Shown piece by piece: positions 24,405 through 36,608 of a DNA stretch of 64,000 bases. The notes under the pieces were generated by a model, which did no database searches, had not been told where the DNA came from, and was given only the letters and a program-made list of their open reading frames with translations. Source of the DNA: Trema orientale (Eukaryota; Streptophyta; Magnoliopsida; Rosales; Cannabaceae); the NCBI GenBank assembly GCA_002914845.1, contig JXTC01000081.1:723856-787855 (forward strand), in the 5' to 3' direction. Position 1 is the stretch's first letter. Each line of letters begins with the position of its first letter. The translations under genes were made by a program, and so were the position numbers.

Positions 24405-25876
24405 AGATGCCTTTTCCAAAAGATAAAAGTGTAGGAACGGGCATAGGACATGAAGGATGCACAAGAGTGAAGACAATTAAGAATTTAGTTTATCCTATAT
24501 ATATGCTCGTTGAAATGTTTTCGTATACTATTCTATTTAAGGAATCTGCCAACTATTTCATACTTATTCTTTATAATCTCGTACTTGTAGATATAATCAT
24601 TGCATGACATGAAGACAACATCACCATTATTTGGATGCAAAGCAAGCACACATATTTTAGCTGTATCGGACCTTCCGAAGCAAACATTATGCACCAAATG
24701 CTACGACATGAACACACTATCTTTGTCATAATTCAATTCCCAAACTTTCAAAACAAAGTAGCCATCTCTCCCAACCTCTTCCAAAGTACCCTTAACCAAT
24801 TATGACAACCGCAACTGGCCTCGAACCAGTCCAAGGCTTACTTTGTCCTTATAAGAATGCCACCCGCCAACAAAATCGACTGGCCGGTCAATGATACGAC
24901 ACCGTTTTGGATCTGTACTATCATTGTTAAACGAATCGAATCCAATAATTGCTTTAACCACCGGGACATTAACCCCATTGACAAGACTAATCGTCCTTTT
25001 TAATGTCCAGTATATAATTCCATTGCTTGCAACGAACGCAAGCGCAAACCTGTCCCATGCATCAAACGGCCGCGACGACAACAATTTTGTTGTGCTCCAT
25101 TTTCCGACCTCTGAACAAAATATTGTCACGCAAAACTCATTCCCATCATTCCAATCCCTCGTAATCAACACAATCTTGTAGCTGTACTGAGAATTGATAT
25201 CTGTATATCCGAGTTTTCTTTTGCACACCAATCCACAACAGCCGGGATGCCATATGTCCAATTCAATGCTGGGCTGAGGGAGCTTAACCCACTGCCTTGT
25301 AAGCGGATTACAAACGTAGTAACAATCATCACCGCCGACCGATTTCAAATCGTTTGATACCAACAACAAGTCGTCGAACGAGGCCAGTAATCTCACACTA
25401 TTAAATGGCAAAAAGTTAAGATAAGTAGCAGAAGTAGTGATAGAACTAGATGATGGTAGTTTACTACGTCCATTAAGAATTTTCGATTTCTCGGAGAATA
25501 GTTCATAGAATGGATGAATGTACTCGTATCAAAACAAGACCGTGCAGGGATTAGGGCCAAAATCATATGGATTTAGATGTCGTCTATGTTCGTGATGTTC
25601 GATGAATCTGCGATTAAATTGAGAATCAATGAGAGAAAATCAGCGTTTGCAGACGGTGCTAGATTGGATAAGGAAACGGAGATGAGGGAGTCGAACAAGT
25701 ATTTCAAGAAGTAGATCATCGGTGACAATGGACATGAATTTGGTGGCTACAGTTTCTTCAATATCATCATCATCATCGTCGTCTACCTTTGATTTTAATC
25801 TCACGCTACTTCTCCGAACCAGAGCGAGCTCTGGTGTTAATTCATCACTCCTCTTACGCTTGCGCTGCTTAACCAT
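24405..25876 (-). pseudogene. F-box protein pseudogene 1
   Basis: It starts at ATG 25876 and has an F-box (FMSIVTDDLLLEILVRLPHL) followed by IQSSTVCKR. There the conserved Trp codon is TGA (about 25638-25640). Further stops occur after CTVLF, after RGQLRLS (24800) and after DSVFMS. Between them the F-box-associated part is readable (YYVCNPLTRQWVKLPQP, ASNGIIYWTLKRTIS). The C-terminus is still recognisable near 24405-24470. It resembles the intact gene at 46748-48133 over its full length. An intact member would be a substrate adaptor of an SCF ubiquitin ligase; this copy cannot make one. Confidence 0.85.
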
Positions 25877-26568
25877 GGTGATATAGGATCAATCTTCTGA
25901 TTTCGATTCATCTTTAATTTTGTTATACATATAACCTAAGCCTAAGGTCTAGCTAGTCTATTAGGTAACTTTACGCTTAAGTTTTTAAAAAAACTTTAGG
26001 CCCAAGTCATGTATCATCAATGTTCTATTTTAAGTCTTAATTATAGAAAGGATATTAGTTTTTCCTTTTTTAGGAGAAAAATATAGTTTTGACGACGAAA
26101 ATAAGTTAAAAATAAAAGTAAAACTTGTCATAAATGTTTTACTTTAAGATTTAATCATGAATAATGACATAAAAATAAAACTTGTCATAAATGTTCTATT
26201 TTAAGTTTTAATCACACATAAAAATATCCGACTTTAATTAACTTTTCTCCAAAATATACTATGATTTTTGAACTCTGCAAATTTTTATCTGACTTTTGTT
26301 TTTTTTTTTTTTTAATCAAATTTGTGCCATGAGTAAGTTAAAATAATCCCTTCTGCTTCTTATTCTATTTTTGTTTTCTAACTTTTCTTTCTTAAATTAA
26401 AAGTTATATAAACTAACTATATTAAAAAAAATTATTTGTAAAAACTGAAAACTTTAAAGGATAAATTGAGAATTTTGCACCCAGTGGCATTGTCGTAATT
26501 AAGTATTTTCGGAATAAAATATTGAAAATATCTGGAATATTTTAATATATTGTAATAGTGCCAAATTT
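25877..26568. other. Flank of F-box pseudogene 1, no gene
   Basis: AT-rich. The stretch 26040-26110 (with TTTTTTAGGAG and TTTTGACGAYGA) resembles 40066-40140, which lies on the far side of a copia insertion from F-box pseudogene 2. It may be the common upstream flank of the family. Two similar phrases (CATAAATGTTYTAYTTTAAG) occur at about 26132 and 26187. Confidence 0.4.
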
Positions 26569-26589
26569 TTGCTTAAAAAGGCCCCTGGA

Positions 26590-26930
26590 ATTCAAATTTC
26601 CAACAAAGAGGGGCTTGAGGAAGAGAGAAAAGAGAGAAAACGCCCGGATTTGCCGCCGCCTCTAGCCGCCGCACTGCCGCCCGCCTTAGCCCATGCACCA
26701 GCCTGTATAGAAGGTCTGCCAAAGATTAAGTTAATGCCACCAATCCTGCCTCGTTTCGATGTCGGACGAAGTTGCAGCGGCTTCGCAAAGATTCTGCCTC
26801 CAACAAGGTTTTCAGGCCACTGGCGCACCGTCCGACCTCCGTTTTTGACATCTCCGGTAAGTGGAGTCTCGTCTCGTCGTCGCCGACCACCTCCAAATTG
26901 TTTTACATCGAAATTCATCTCCGATAAGTT
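26590..26930. other. GC-rich island of unknown origin
   Basis: A sharp rise in GC and CpG content against AT-rich flanks. An open frame of 131 codons on the plus strand is rich in Pro, Arg and Ala and has no recognisable domain. CCGGTAAGTGG near 26853 would be an acceptable splice donor. It may be a captured first exon or an LTR leader. I would not call a gene here. Confidence 0.4.
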
Positions 26931-27600
26931 TTTACCACTTTTACTGTTTTTACTAACTAAGTAAAAAGTGATATTTACGTAATTATCTTGGTTAAGTAAC
27001 TTATTTACCCAAGGTAAATTTACGAAGTGAAAGAGAGTTAAAAATTATGAATAATTACGGTTAGTAAAAGTTAAAATGATATTTAAAAACATTTATTGTA
27101 ATTATTTTTTATGTTACAAGATATCATTGTAATTTTGACTGAAAAAAAATTATTGATTGGAGATATGAATGCCAAAAGAAAAAAAGGACCAAATTACTAA
27201 ACAAATTAAATAAGAGAGATCAATAGTGCAAATTTTCTCCTATTTAAATGAATTATAACATAATCTTAAATAGAATATGCCGAAACAGTATCAAAAAGAG
27301 AAATGTTAATTACTTGAATGTCATTTAAAAAAAAAAAAAAAAGATGGGGACCAATACATTAAAAATCAATGACGTCATTTACCAAAGAAAAAAAAAAAAA
27401 CGTATGAATTACTAATTTGAATTCAATATGTATAGTAAAATGGAAACTACGTCTTACCCTCTAATTCAGAATTCTGCAACCCGGTTGTGCTTGTTTTGGT
27501 GAATTTTGGGCCATTGGGAAATGGATCCTGCACTAATCAACTTACATTTTTTTTTTTTTTTTTTTTTTTTTGCGTTAAAGTTAATTAGGGTAGACTATCA
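26931..27600. other. AT-rich intergenic sequence
   Basis: No gene is seen. A-runs occur at 27329-27342 and 27388-27401, and a run of about 27 T lies near 27545-27571, which may be the reversed poly(A) tail of a retroposon whose body I cannot recognise. Confidence 0.45.
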
Positions 27601-27660
27601 GCACTATGTTGCATTCATCTAAACCGTCTAAATTTGATACCAGTTAATGCGACATTCTAT

Positions 27661-28060
27661 GACAAAAGCCCCACTCTCACACATAATCTTAAAGCTTTTG
27701 CAGGTGGTGGCCTTGTTCTCTTAATAATCACTGGACTTTTCGGAATCCATGTGGCTGGAATATACCAGAAGCAGGAGATCTCCATATACATTTGTTATCT
27801 TTACAGGCACATCCTCATTTTTTTAGGAGTCACTTTGATTTGTTGAATGAATAAATAATGTTAGGGACACATAAAATTTACACAAAAGTCATAAGCTTGT
27901 GTGACGTATAACATGTGGTCCCACTTTTTTTTCTCTTTGAAAAAAATTATGTAATTAGTTAAAAAATATGTCACATTATTATATGTAATTTTTATGCGTA
28001 ATGTTTGTAGTGTGGCTCTAATTACTCTGATCAATTGGGTTGCTCGCTGCCTGTAGACTC
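27661..28060 (+). pseudogene. CorA-like membrane protein fragment, copy 2
   Basis: 27661-27840 matches the last exon of copy 1 (HNLKAFAGGGLVLLIITGLFG), and the preceding intron end matches too (GCATTCATCTAAACCGTCTA). The splice acceptor is damaged: TTCTAT replaces TTCTAG. The match stops near 27840 and the phrase CAATTGGGTTGCTC resumes near 28033, so about 185 bp seems to have been inserted. The insert has weak inverted ends (AATGTTAGGGACACATAAAA and a reversed counterpart near 28010) and may be a MITE. Confidence 0.65.
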
Positions 28061-28404
28061 CAAGACCAAGAGGTGCTGGTTATTTCCTCATTAGCTCATG
28101 AACTCTGCTTTCCTCACTGTAATTTCTGGCTTTTTTGAGAAATTTGTTGGATACAGTAGTAATATAGAAGTTAGTCTCCAAAAAGTAGATGTCACTTACT
28201 ATTTTTGAGTAATGATATTTTTCTTGTGTTTCCTCTAGTTTATTCTTTAGAAAGTAGATGCTATTTATTATTCTTGAATAAATAATTTCTCATGTTTCTT
28301 CTAGTTTCCTCATTTTGTTCAAAGATGTTAATTCTCGGTTTCCAAACTGTAAAATGGCCACACTAAGTATCAGTTTCAGTATCTTTCTTTAGTTTTCAAG
28401 TTTG

Positions 28405-29213
28405 TTTTTTTATAGGAAATTCCGCAAATATGTCTTTGGGGGCGGCAGATGAAATTGAGTTGAAGTTTATGAACTGGTGCTTCAGTGGACTTAAAACCAT
28501 TTTGATCATCCGAAAGAAATTTCATACTGTACACCATTAATATTTTCTCTCGTGAATAGGAGAGACCATGAAGATATGCGCCTGTTCAGTATAATTTTAA
28601 ACCAAGACTTTCGAAGGTTGTCAACCCAGGTATAATCTTTCTTCCCTGTGCTTCCATAGTCTCAGAACTACTTATTAGAGGAGTCTTATCCCCAGAATGT
28701 AGCATCCTTTTTCTTTTTTGACGAGATTATGAAGAAACATATGAGATACGTACATTGAAGCAAAGCAAATTTTTGAAAGGAAATGCAACAAGGGGATTAC
28801 TAGAAGGAATCATGAAGAGTACAAGGGCAACGTTTGAAGAGCAAGAGGCTGTTCGCGGTCGCTTGCAGAGCATTGTACGCCTGGTTGCAGGTTTACATAA
28901 ATTAAACTGCCAAACACTCTGGAGAATTCTAATATTCTATTTACTTAACTGATAATTTCCTTTAGTTCCCATATGGCGGTCTTGTTCTCTCAATAATCAC
29001 TGGAATTTTTGGAATCAATGTGGATGCAATACCAGGAGCAGAAGAGTCTCCATATGCATTTGCTCTCTTTACCTACATCCTCACTGTAAGGAGTCATTTT
29101 AATAGGAATTGGGTTGCTCTATCTTGGATTAAAGAAACTTATTGTTGAAGAACATGTTGAGGTGAGAAAGCTAGAGTTACAGGAGCTTGTTAAGATGTTC
29201 CAGCAAAGGATGT
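28405..29213 (+). pseudogene. CorA-like membrane protein fragment, copy 3
   Basis: Remains of four exons: about 28412-28555, 28558-28629 (RRDHEDMRLFSIILNQDFRR ending at a CAG/GTATAA donor), 28765-28880 (GNATRGLLEGIMKST, EEQEAVRGRL) and 28975-29213 (GGLVLSIITGIFGINVDAIP, IGIGLLYLGLKKLIV, EVRKLELQELVKMFQQ). The stretch before GNATRG is lost, and a base is missing after FTYILT. The copy ends exactly where a copia LTR begins (29202-29213). All three copies lie on the same strand within about 6 kb, so tandem duplication of one gene is likely. Confidence 0.72.
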
Positions 29214-29603
29214 AATCAAGTAAGCGGAAGCGATTAACTGATTAGAGCCTGAGGGTAGAAAGTCTTCCACAGCCAGAATACTCTATGTACGCTCAATGGG
29301 AACTCTCTCTATTGATGGAGATAGAGGAGAAGAGCACACGTTCTATTTTGGCTTGGGGACCAAAACCCTATAATTATGTCTTTATATACTATGTCTTTAT
29401 ATACTAGTCACCAATAGAGACCCCATTAATCCTTATTGGACTAGGATTAGGTAACCACACACTACATAATCCATACTAAATAGGTAACTTCCTGAGCCCT
29501 CAATTAGATCACTTAATTGGCCCCACTTAATTAGACAGCCCTAATATATAATTGTTATAAAAAACTGTGGCCCAGAACTTGGATTAACGTGTAAAACTCA
29601 ACA
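29202..29603 (-). repeat. Truncated 3' LTR of copia B
   Basis: It matches 35093-35483 closely, including GTAAGCGGAAGCGATTA and the end CTCAACA. A 15-bp phrase (ATGTCTTTATATACT) is duplicated here but not in the other LTR. The polypurine tract of the minus-strand element (AAGTGGGAGATTG read in reverse) adjoins at 29604-29616. Confidence 0.85.
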
Positions 29604-32600
29604 ATCTCCCACTTGGGCTACGTGGGTTTTTCTTGAGACAATTATATAATGAAAACTTGAGTATGCACTTTATTGCTGTCTATTAAGAAATTACTCCTTA
29701 AGACAATCTGAACTATCTTGTATATCAACATGAAACCAAAGCGGCCTTCATTGCACTTAGGTAGGCAACTAAACCCATCAATGATTATCAAATCAATACA
29801 CGCAATAACACAGATCAAGTATGGATGTGTGACATGAAAATTACACAAAAAGTGATCTTACATGCCTATTTCCATTTGGTCCTTTTTTTAAACTGAAATG
29901 AGATCAACTTTAGTCTTTCCTCTTAATGCATTACCGCAAGCGTTATGCTTAAACCGCAGTAGGAAAGATAATAATATGATAAATATCATATTTAAATTCA
30001 GAGTTTACAAAAAAAAAAAAAAAACTCCATCGACCATATTCTGCAGAAATTAAACAAGGAATAAGTGTCACTAATGAACATTTGGACCAAACTACAAACA
30101 CCTACTGAAACTGCACATCTTTAAAATATAATACCATTATGAGCAATATGCTCATAAAAGCACCTTAGGCGATAAACCTTTAGTGAGTGGCCACTATCAT
30201 GGAGTTTGTACTTACATGTTCCTTAGATACTTGTCAACTCTGAATACTTTATTTTAGCAACAGATAACTTAAAATCTATGTGCTTTGACTTCAAGAGTTT
30301 CGATTGTTATCAGAATATAATAATGCGGCTTAATTATCACAATAATTCCTTAGTGGTCTTTTAAAACCATCAACCACATCTTGCAGCTTGGTGATTAAAT
30401 TCCGCAGTTATATTCCATAAATCGATGCCTTATGACAAGATATATATACTTTGCTCCGTAGTGAAAAAGCTATGAGTGTTTATTTAACACTTTTCTAAAT
30501 AGCTCTTCAATTTAGCAAATATATATAACCAAAAGTAGATCTTTAACTATATATGTATCCAACAAAATCAGAATCGGAATACCCAATAATCTCTGAAATT
30601 TCTCCAATTTCTGATAAGTGAGCACATAAACTAATGTTCTCTCTAAATTCTGCATAACCCATTTTGTTGCTACTTAATGATCCACATGAGGGTAATTATT
30701 ATCTACCTAATAATCCTGAATATATATAAAATTCCCCATTACCAATACATAAGAGAATTTCTGTATTTCCTTAATTTCAATATCATTATGGGCACTGATT
30801 GAGACTGTATTTATCACCTTTAGCCAATGGGCATATCTCCTGAAATATAGTCCTTATCGATATAGATCTTTTGTGATATCCTAAAAGATACGACCGGAAT
30901 GATCTCAATGTATCTATATTCCTTAGTATAAAAGAGACGTCCCCAAGATCTTTTACATCCATATCCTTCGATAAAATTTTTTTGGTTTCGTACAATAAGC
31001 CTATATCATTGCTCGCCAAAAAATATGTCATTGACGTATAAAATCATAAAGATAAACTTGCTCCCACTGAACTTGTGATATATAAGATCATCAACTAAAT
31101 TTTCCTTAAAACCAAATGAGAAAATAACTAGATGGAATCTATAATATCTTAATGGGAAATTGGTAGTCCTTAAATTCACCTAATGTAACTCCAGAATATG
31201 ATGAGTTACTAGTGCCAAAATTATCTTGAAGGAGTCTTTTATTAAAATTGGAAAGAAAGTCTCTTTATAAATAATGTCTTCCTTTGGAGTGAAACCATTG
31301 GAACTAGATGAATCTAAATGTCGACAAAATCTTAAACGTCACATGGATTTCATCTCATACTTTATGGCATTAATCCACTTTGAGAGTTAGAACATTGTTT
31401 TAGCTTGAGTGAAAATAATTAGATCATTTTCTACTCCCATATCAAACACATGTTCTAGTAGATTTCCTTCATGGCACTTTCTCTTGAGGTTGTTGAGTTT
31501 GCTCTTTTGGAAGTTGCTGAATGTTGTCTTGATCCGAATTTGTATCTTGAATAATGTCAGGTATAAAAGCCTGAAACCTGAACATTTTCAATTGTAACTG
31601 AAGGAAGAGAAATGAATTCCTCCTCAAAGACAATATTCTTAACATTTTCTCCCCCCAAACTTAACATCCTCAAGGAATTTATATTTTCCCATTTTGAAAA
31701 GAATTTATAAGAGGTATCATAAAATGAATCCTCTTAACTTTTCAAAGTACCGAATGAAATAGTAGCTAAAATTCTTAAGTCCAATCACTTTCTATATGGC
31801 CTATATGGCCTAACCTTAGTTGGACAACCCCAAACATGCAAGTACCTAATGCTATGCTTCTTGCCTTTCTATAGCGCATATGGGGTTTTAGCTATATCTT
31901 TAGTGGAAACTTCGTTTGGTATGTACACTGCAGTTCTTAGGTTTCTTTCCTAGAGTCATTTTAGATAAAGAAGAATGATTAATCACACTTCTTACCATGT
32001 CCTTAAGTTTGCTTTATTGTCACTGAACTATTGTCACTGAACAATACTATTTGTACTAGGTTTCCCCAGTATTTCGTATTGTCGGACAATTCTATATGTC
32101 TCTAGGAACTAAGTGAAGGTCTCTGGACTTTGTTAACTTTATCCGTCTTACCTACCATAATATGCACTATGATTAGATTTGACATCTTCAATTTCCTAGC
32201 TCAATTGAATTTCAACTTAGGCATTGAAAAAAAACTTAGACACATCCAGAAATTGAGACTTCTCATGAACCAAAATAGATACCCTTAATGAGAATAATTG
32301 TCTATGAACATAATGTAACACTGTTGGCCATTCCAGATAACTGTATGGAATGGTATGTATGTATAAGTATAAATTAGCTCTAAGACATCGTTGATACCTG
32401 ATTTCCTTCTGTTTGTCTGTATTCCTTAATATACTTAACACAGATTTTAAAGTCTGTTAAGTTAAGTAGGTTAAGAATTCATCTGACACAAGGCCATTAA
32501 TTCTCTATTTAGAGATATATCAAAAAAAAACTTGTGTCATACCATAGATAAATTATTTTAATTGACTTATACTTTTGTACCATATTTCTTAATATGCAAG

Positions 32601-33100
32601 ATTAACTTGATGAGGCAATTATTTTAAATTTATAAAGATTATCAATTAAAGAACTAGTAGAAAGAAATTTGAATCTTGAAAGAAACTAAATTGAACTATT
32701 TCCAAATGAACAAGGATGACTATATTTGCTCACGTCAAAAATAGAATACTTTAAAAGTCTCTTCTAAACCCAAAATTTAACTAGTCTCTAATTGTAATCT
32801 AAATAACCTTATATAGCCTCCACTAAAGTAGTGTTGCCATTGCCCAAACAGATGAATCTTTCATCATTAATTTGCAACTAGCTTCACAAACAATCTTGCA
32901 TGAACACACTTATGTGAATAGTAGGATCCGTATCTATTCACTAAGTGCATTTGGGTACAAGAGCTAAATTAACTTTATGATAAACAAAATTGAGAAGCAT
33001 ACCCTTCTTTATACACCAAAAGGCATGATTAGGACAATCAATCTTATACATCCAGCCCTTTCGCAAAAGAAACAGACAAATTCCTTATTTTATTTCCTTT
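29604..33100 (-). pseudogene. copia B pol region, decayed
   Basis: Only fragments are readable. The zinc knuckle region is near 33000-33060 (CEKGWMYKIDCPNHAFW). The integrase region near 31795-31895 reads KTPYAL and KGKKHSIRYLHVWGC. Reverse transcriptase at about 30900-31045 has YVND in place of the catalytic YVDD motif, followed by ASNDIGLLYETKKILSKD. RNase H remnants lie at 29700-30600. Stops and frameshifts are frequent, so the element is dead and old. Confidence 0.75.
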
Positions 33101-34560
33101 TACACTTTATGCAGTAAAGATATAACTGCAGCTTTCTTATCTTTATTCCTTTTCGTTATCTTATCTTATCTTATCTTATCTTGAGAAGTACATTCTAAGT
33201 GAGCATTTTCAATCTTTTCTCGCTTCAACCTATCTTTTTTTTGCACACTATAAGAAATGATCTCAAAAGAGATCATTTGTACTTAAGGGTGTTGTAACTT
33301 TGCTTAACTAATTTGTGCAAGAAGAGAGATAGATACCGAATGCACGAGCAAATCTTTCAACTACTCTAACTTAAGTACCTTTAGTTTAGAAGCGAGATTA
33401 GACATCTCCATAATGTACTCCCTTATGTTCCCTTGATTCTTATACTGAATTGAAATGAGACTCCAAAAAAAATGGTACTCATTTCGACCTTTTCGTTTTC
33501 AATAAAACGATTCGTAATTGTTTTAAGGAACAACTTAGCATTTACCTCCTCAGGTATAGCGCCCCTTATGGTTTCTGTAATGGAGTGTTGCACGACCATG
33601 AGACTTATGCAATTAGAACGAATTTACTACTCAAAATTCTTCTTTACCGACTGAAGAACTTTATACTGTAAAAGCAGTAGGATGTTCTATCCGAAGCACA
33701 AGGTCAAGACCAATGCAACTGAGCATATTGTGCTCATTCTATTTCTTAAGATTTGTGTTATTAAACGCAAATATTAGACTTAATATTGGCATATATATAT
33801 TAAACAGAAATTGAACAGAGAACAAAAAAAAAATAATAATAGCTCACATTAAAAAACATGTCATAAACTAAACATACAAAATAATAAGATGTACTAGCAT
33901 GACATATAACAAATAAACATATAAGGTGGGCTTCCATCACAAAATACCCAGAACAACATCAATAAGCCTTCCTTTGGACTCATTTATTAACTTGTAAGTG
34001 GTACTCTTCAGTGCAGTAATCAAATATTGACAGTAAATCCTGTCAGACAGTAGATCTTCCTTTGGGCCAATTTGCTGTCCACATGGAAACTTAATAATCA
34101 TCACATATCTATTACTGCAGGTGTGCACATTATTCGGCCAAATAACTACCTTCCTTTGGGCCGGTAATTATTCGCATGAACAATAAAGACACAATCATTC
34201 AAATATTTCAAAATAAGTAAATTTACACAATAGAGGTTACTTTGGCAACATGTTATTTCAACTCATCTATTTTAAAATATTTAAACAAATAGTGCAAAGA
34301 AAATAATAACCAAAGTGCCCAGAATATTAAACTGAAAATTTCAATGCACAAATCTTTATGGATGACCGACTGAGTTTTAAGCACTTTTATCAACTCTTAA
34401 AGTCAAATAGAGTTTTCAACGGATAAAGTGTGGGTCGTACTGAAGCTAGGTTAAGAAAATAAAACCGATTGGTTAAGTTTCAGGTTGGAACTCCTTGAAT
34501 TGAGTCATTTTTTACTTAATTCTACTCAAAACCGAGACCGTATACCTTAATTAGGTCAAA
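33101..34560 (-). pseudogene. copia B gag region, decayed
   Basis: By position between the zinc knuckle and the leader this should be gag. No frame longer than about 60 codons survives and I cannot align it with confidence. A TATCT/TTATC short tandem repeat stands at 33158-33182. Confidence 0.45.
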
Positions 34561-34584
34561 AACGACCTAAAATTTTTTTTTTTG

Positions 34585-34815
34585 AACCCAGGTGGTGGTG
34601 CTACAGTGCCAGTATGTGGCGCCACGGTGCCACCACGTCTTGATGGTGGCACTGCAGCGCCACAGCGGCTTTAGTGTGGCGCTGCAGTGCCATTGATTTG
34701 CGCATCAGTGCCAGCTCTCTGTTCTGGGCACCGCAGCGTCACCAATGTGGCGCAGCAGCGCCAAGTTGTGGCCTTAGTGTAAATTACCCGATTTTAAAAT
34801 TGGGTAACTCAAACC
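34585..34815. repeat. GC-rich GCGCTGCAGYGCC repeat in the copia B leader
   Basis: At least five copies of a word close to TGGCGCTGCAGTGCCA stand between 34595 and 34763, then a hairpin TTACCCGATTTTAAAATTGG continuing GTAACTC at 34784-34810. The same two modules, in the same order and orientation, occur at 11230-11480. Here they lie between gag and the primer-binding site. Confidence 0.65.
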
Positions 34816-34960
34816 TGATGCGATTTTTCACACTAATTTGCAAATTTTATGACCCAAAACTCAGAATTCAACCCTCAAACACTCAATATCTCAACAAAAT
34901 CATGAAAAATTCGTCAATCATATGCATGATTATCCTAAGCAATTTAACATGATTTTCAGC

Positions 34961-34973
34961 TCCTGATACCACT
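34961..34973 (-). other. Primer-binding site of copia B
   Basis: On the minus strand the sequence is TGGTATCAGGAGC, directly next to the LTR end. This is the standard plant copia site for initiator tRNA-Met. Confidence 0.85.
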
Positions 34974-35483
34974 TGTTTGCTATACATAATGGATTGTTAA
35001 ACTAGATACAATCCCAGAATCTATCATGCCAAATTTTCAGGAAAAGATTTGTTGAGAGAAATCGTGACTAACCTGAATCCATTGAGTTTGACAGCAAAGG
35101 ATGTGAACACGTAAGCGGAAGCGATTAATTCATTAGAGCCTGAGGGTAGAAGGTCTTCCACAACTAGCTAGAATACTCTATGTACACTCAATGGGAACTC
35201 TCTCTATTGATGGAGATAGAGGAGAAGAACACTTGTTCTATTTTGGCTTGGGGACCAAAACCCTATAGTTATGTCTTTATATACTAGTCACCAATAGAGA
35301 CCCCATCAATCCTTATTGGACTAGGATTAGGTAACCAAACATTACAGAATCCATACTAAATAGATAACTTTCTGAGCCCTCAATTAGATCACTTAATTGG
35401 CCCCACTTAATTAGACAGCCCTAATATATAATTGTTAAAAAAAACTGTGGCCCAGAACTTGGATTAACGTGTAAAACCCAACA
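34974..35483 (-). repeat. 5' LTR of copia B
   Basis: 510 bp, starting TGTTGGGTTTTACACG and ending GCAAACA on the minus strand. It adjoins the primer-binding site at one end and the broken 3' end of F-box pseudogene 2 at the other. Confidence 0.85.
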
Positions 35484-35489
35484 TTTAGT

Positions 35490-36598
35490 TAATCCTTGAC
35501 TTAAATCCATTGAAATGTTGTGGTATAGGATTCTATTTAGGAATCTACCAACTATTTCATACTCATTCTTTATAATCTCGTACTTGTAGATATTCTCATT
35601 GCATGACATGAAGACAACATCACCATTGTACCATTTTGGATCTGTACTATCATCGTTGAACGGATCGAATGGAACAATTGCTCTAACCTCCTCGACTTCA
35701 CTGATCGTCCTTTCTAGTGTCCAGTATATGATTCCATTGCTTGCAACGGACTCGAGCATAAACCCATCCAATGCATCAAACGACTGATGACAACAATTTT
35801 GTTGTGCTCCATTTTTCGATCTCTGAACAAAATATTGTCACACAAATCTGATTCCCATCATTCCCATCGTCCCTATCCCTCGTAACCAACACAACCTTGT
35901 AGTTGTACCGAGAATTGATGTCGGTAAATCCGAGTTTTCTATTGCACACCAATCCAAAACTATAATGTATGTCAAAGCTAATGGGAGACTTAGGAGCTCA
36001 ACCCACTACCTTGTAAGTGGATTACAAACGTAGTAATAACAATCCCAACCGTTGGAATCCAAATCATCTGATACCAACAACAAGTCGTTGAATGAGGCAA
36101 TTATAATCACACTAATAAAAGGCAAAAAAATTAAGATCATAAAGAGTAGTAATAGTAGTAGTAGAACTAGATGATGGTAGTTTATGTTGTCCATGAAGAA
36201 TTTTCGATATCTCGAAGAATAGTTCATAGAATGGTCGAGTGTCTCATCTAGGTATCGAAACAAGATCGTGTAGGGATTACGACCAAAATCATATGGATTT
36301 AGATGACATTTGTGTTCGTGATATTCGATGAATTTGCGATGAAACTGAGAATCGATAAAAGAAAACCAACGTTTGCAGACAGTGCTAGATTGGATAAGGA
36401 ATCGGAGACAAGGGGTCGAACAAGTATTTCGAGGAGTAGATCATCAGTGATAATGGACATAAATTTGGAGGCTGCGGCTGTAGTTTTTTCAATATCATCA
36501 TCATCGACCTTTGATTTTAATTTCTCGCTATGTCTCCGCATAAAAGCAAGGTCTGACATTGATTCCTCACAGGTCTTACGCTTGCACGGCTCAACCAT
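35490..36598 (-). pseudogene. F-box protein pseudogene 2
   Basis: It starts at ATG 36598 with KFMSIITDDLLLEILV. One base change in length near 36405 then shifts the frame, so that the conserved STVCKRW part is lost. Parts of the associated domain follow (ASFNDLLLVSDDL, YYYVCNPLTR with a stop, ASNGIIYWTLERTIS). About 80 residues are deleted between DSTDPK and NGDVVFM (about 35640), when compared with the intact gene at 46748. The C-terminus is cut off by the copia B LTR at 35483. The 5' side is cut by copia C, 10 bp upstream of the ATG. It is closer to pseudogene 1 than to the intact gene. Confidence 0.85.
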
Positions 36599-36608
36599 GG
36601 TGATGATG

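Larger units (their letters stand above)
29202..35483 (-). mobile_element. Degenerate Ty1/copia element (copia B)
   Basis: The LTR at 34974-35483 is the 5' LTR of a minus-strand element. The partial LTR at 29202-29603 is its 3' LTR. The interior runs in the order gag, zinc knuckle, integrase, reverse transcriptase, RNase H on the minus strand and is heavily mutated. A primer-binding site and a polypurine tract are in the expected places. The 3' LTR lacks its last part of about 110 bp, so no target-site duplication can be checked. The flank at the other end is TTTAG (35484-35488). Confidence 0.85.

Noticed and set aside
33158..33182. TTATC tandem repeat as a regulatory GATA array
   Set aside because: It lies inside a decayed copia gag region. 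A simple five-unit short tandem repeat is sufficient explanation.
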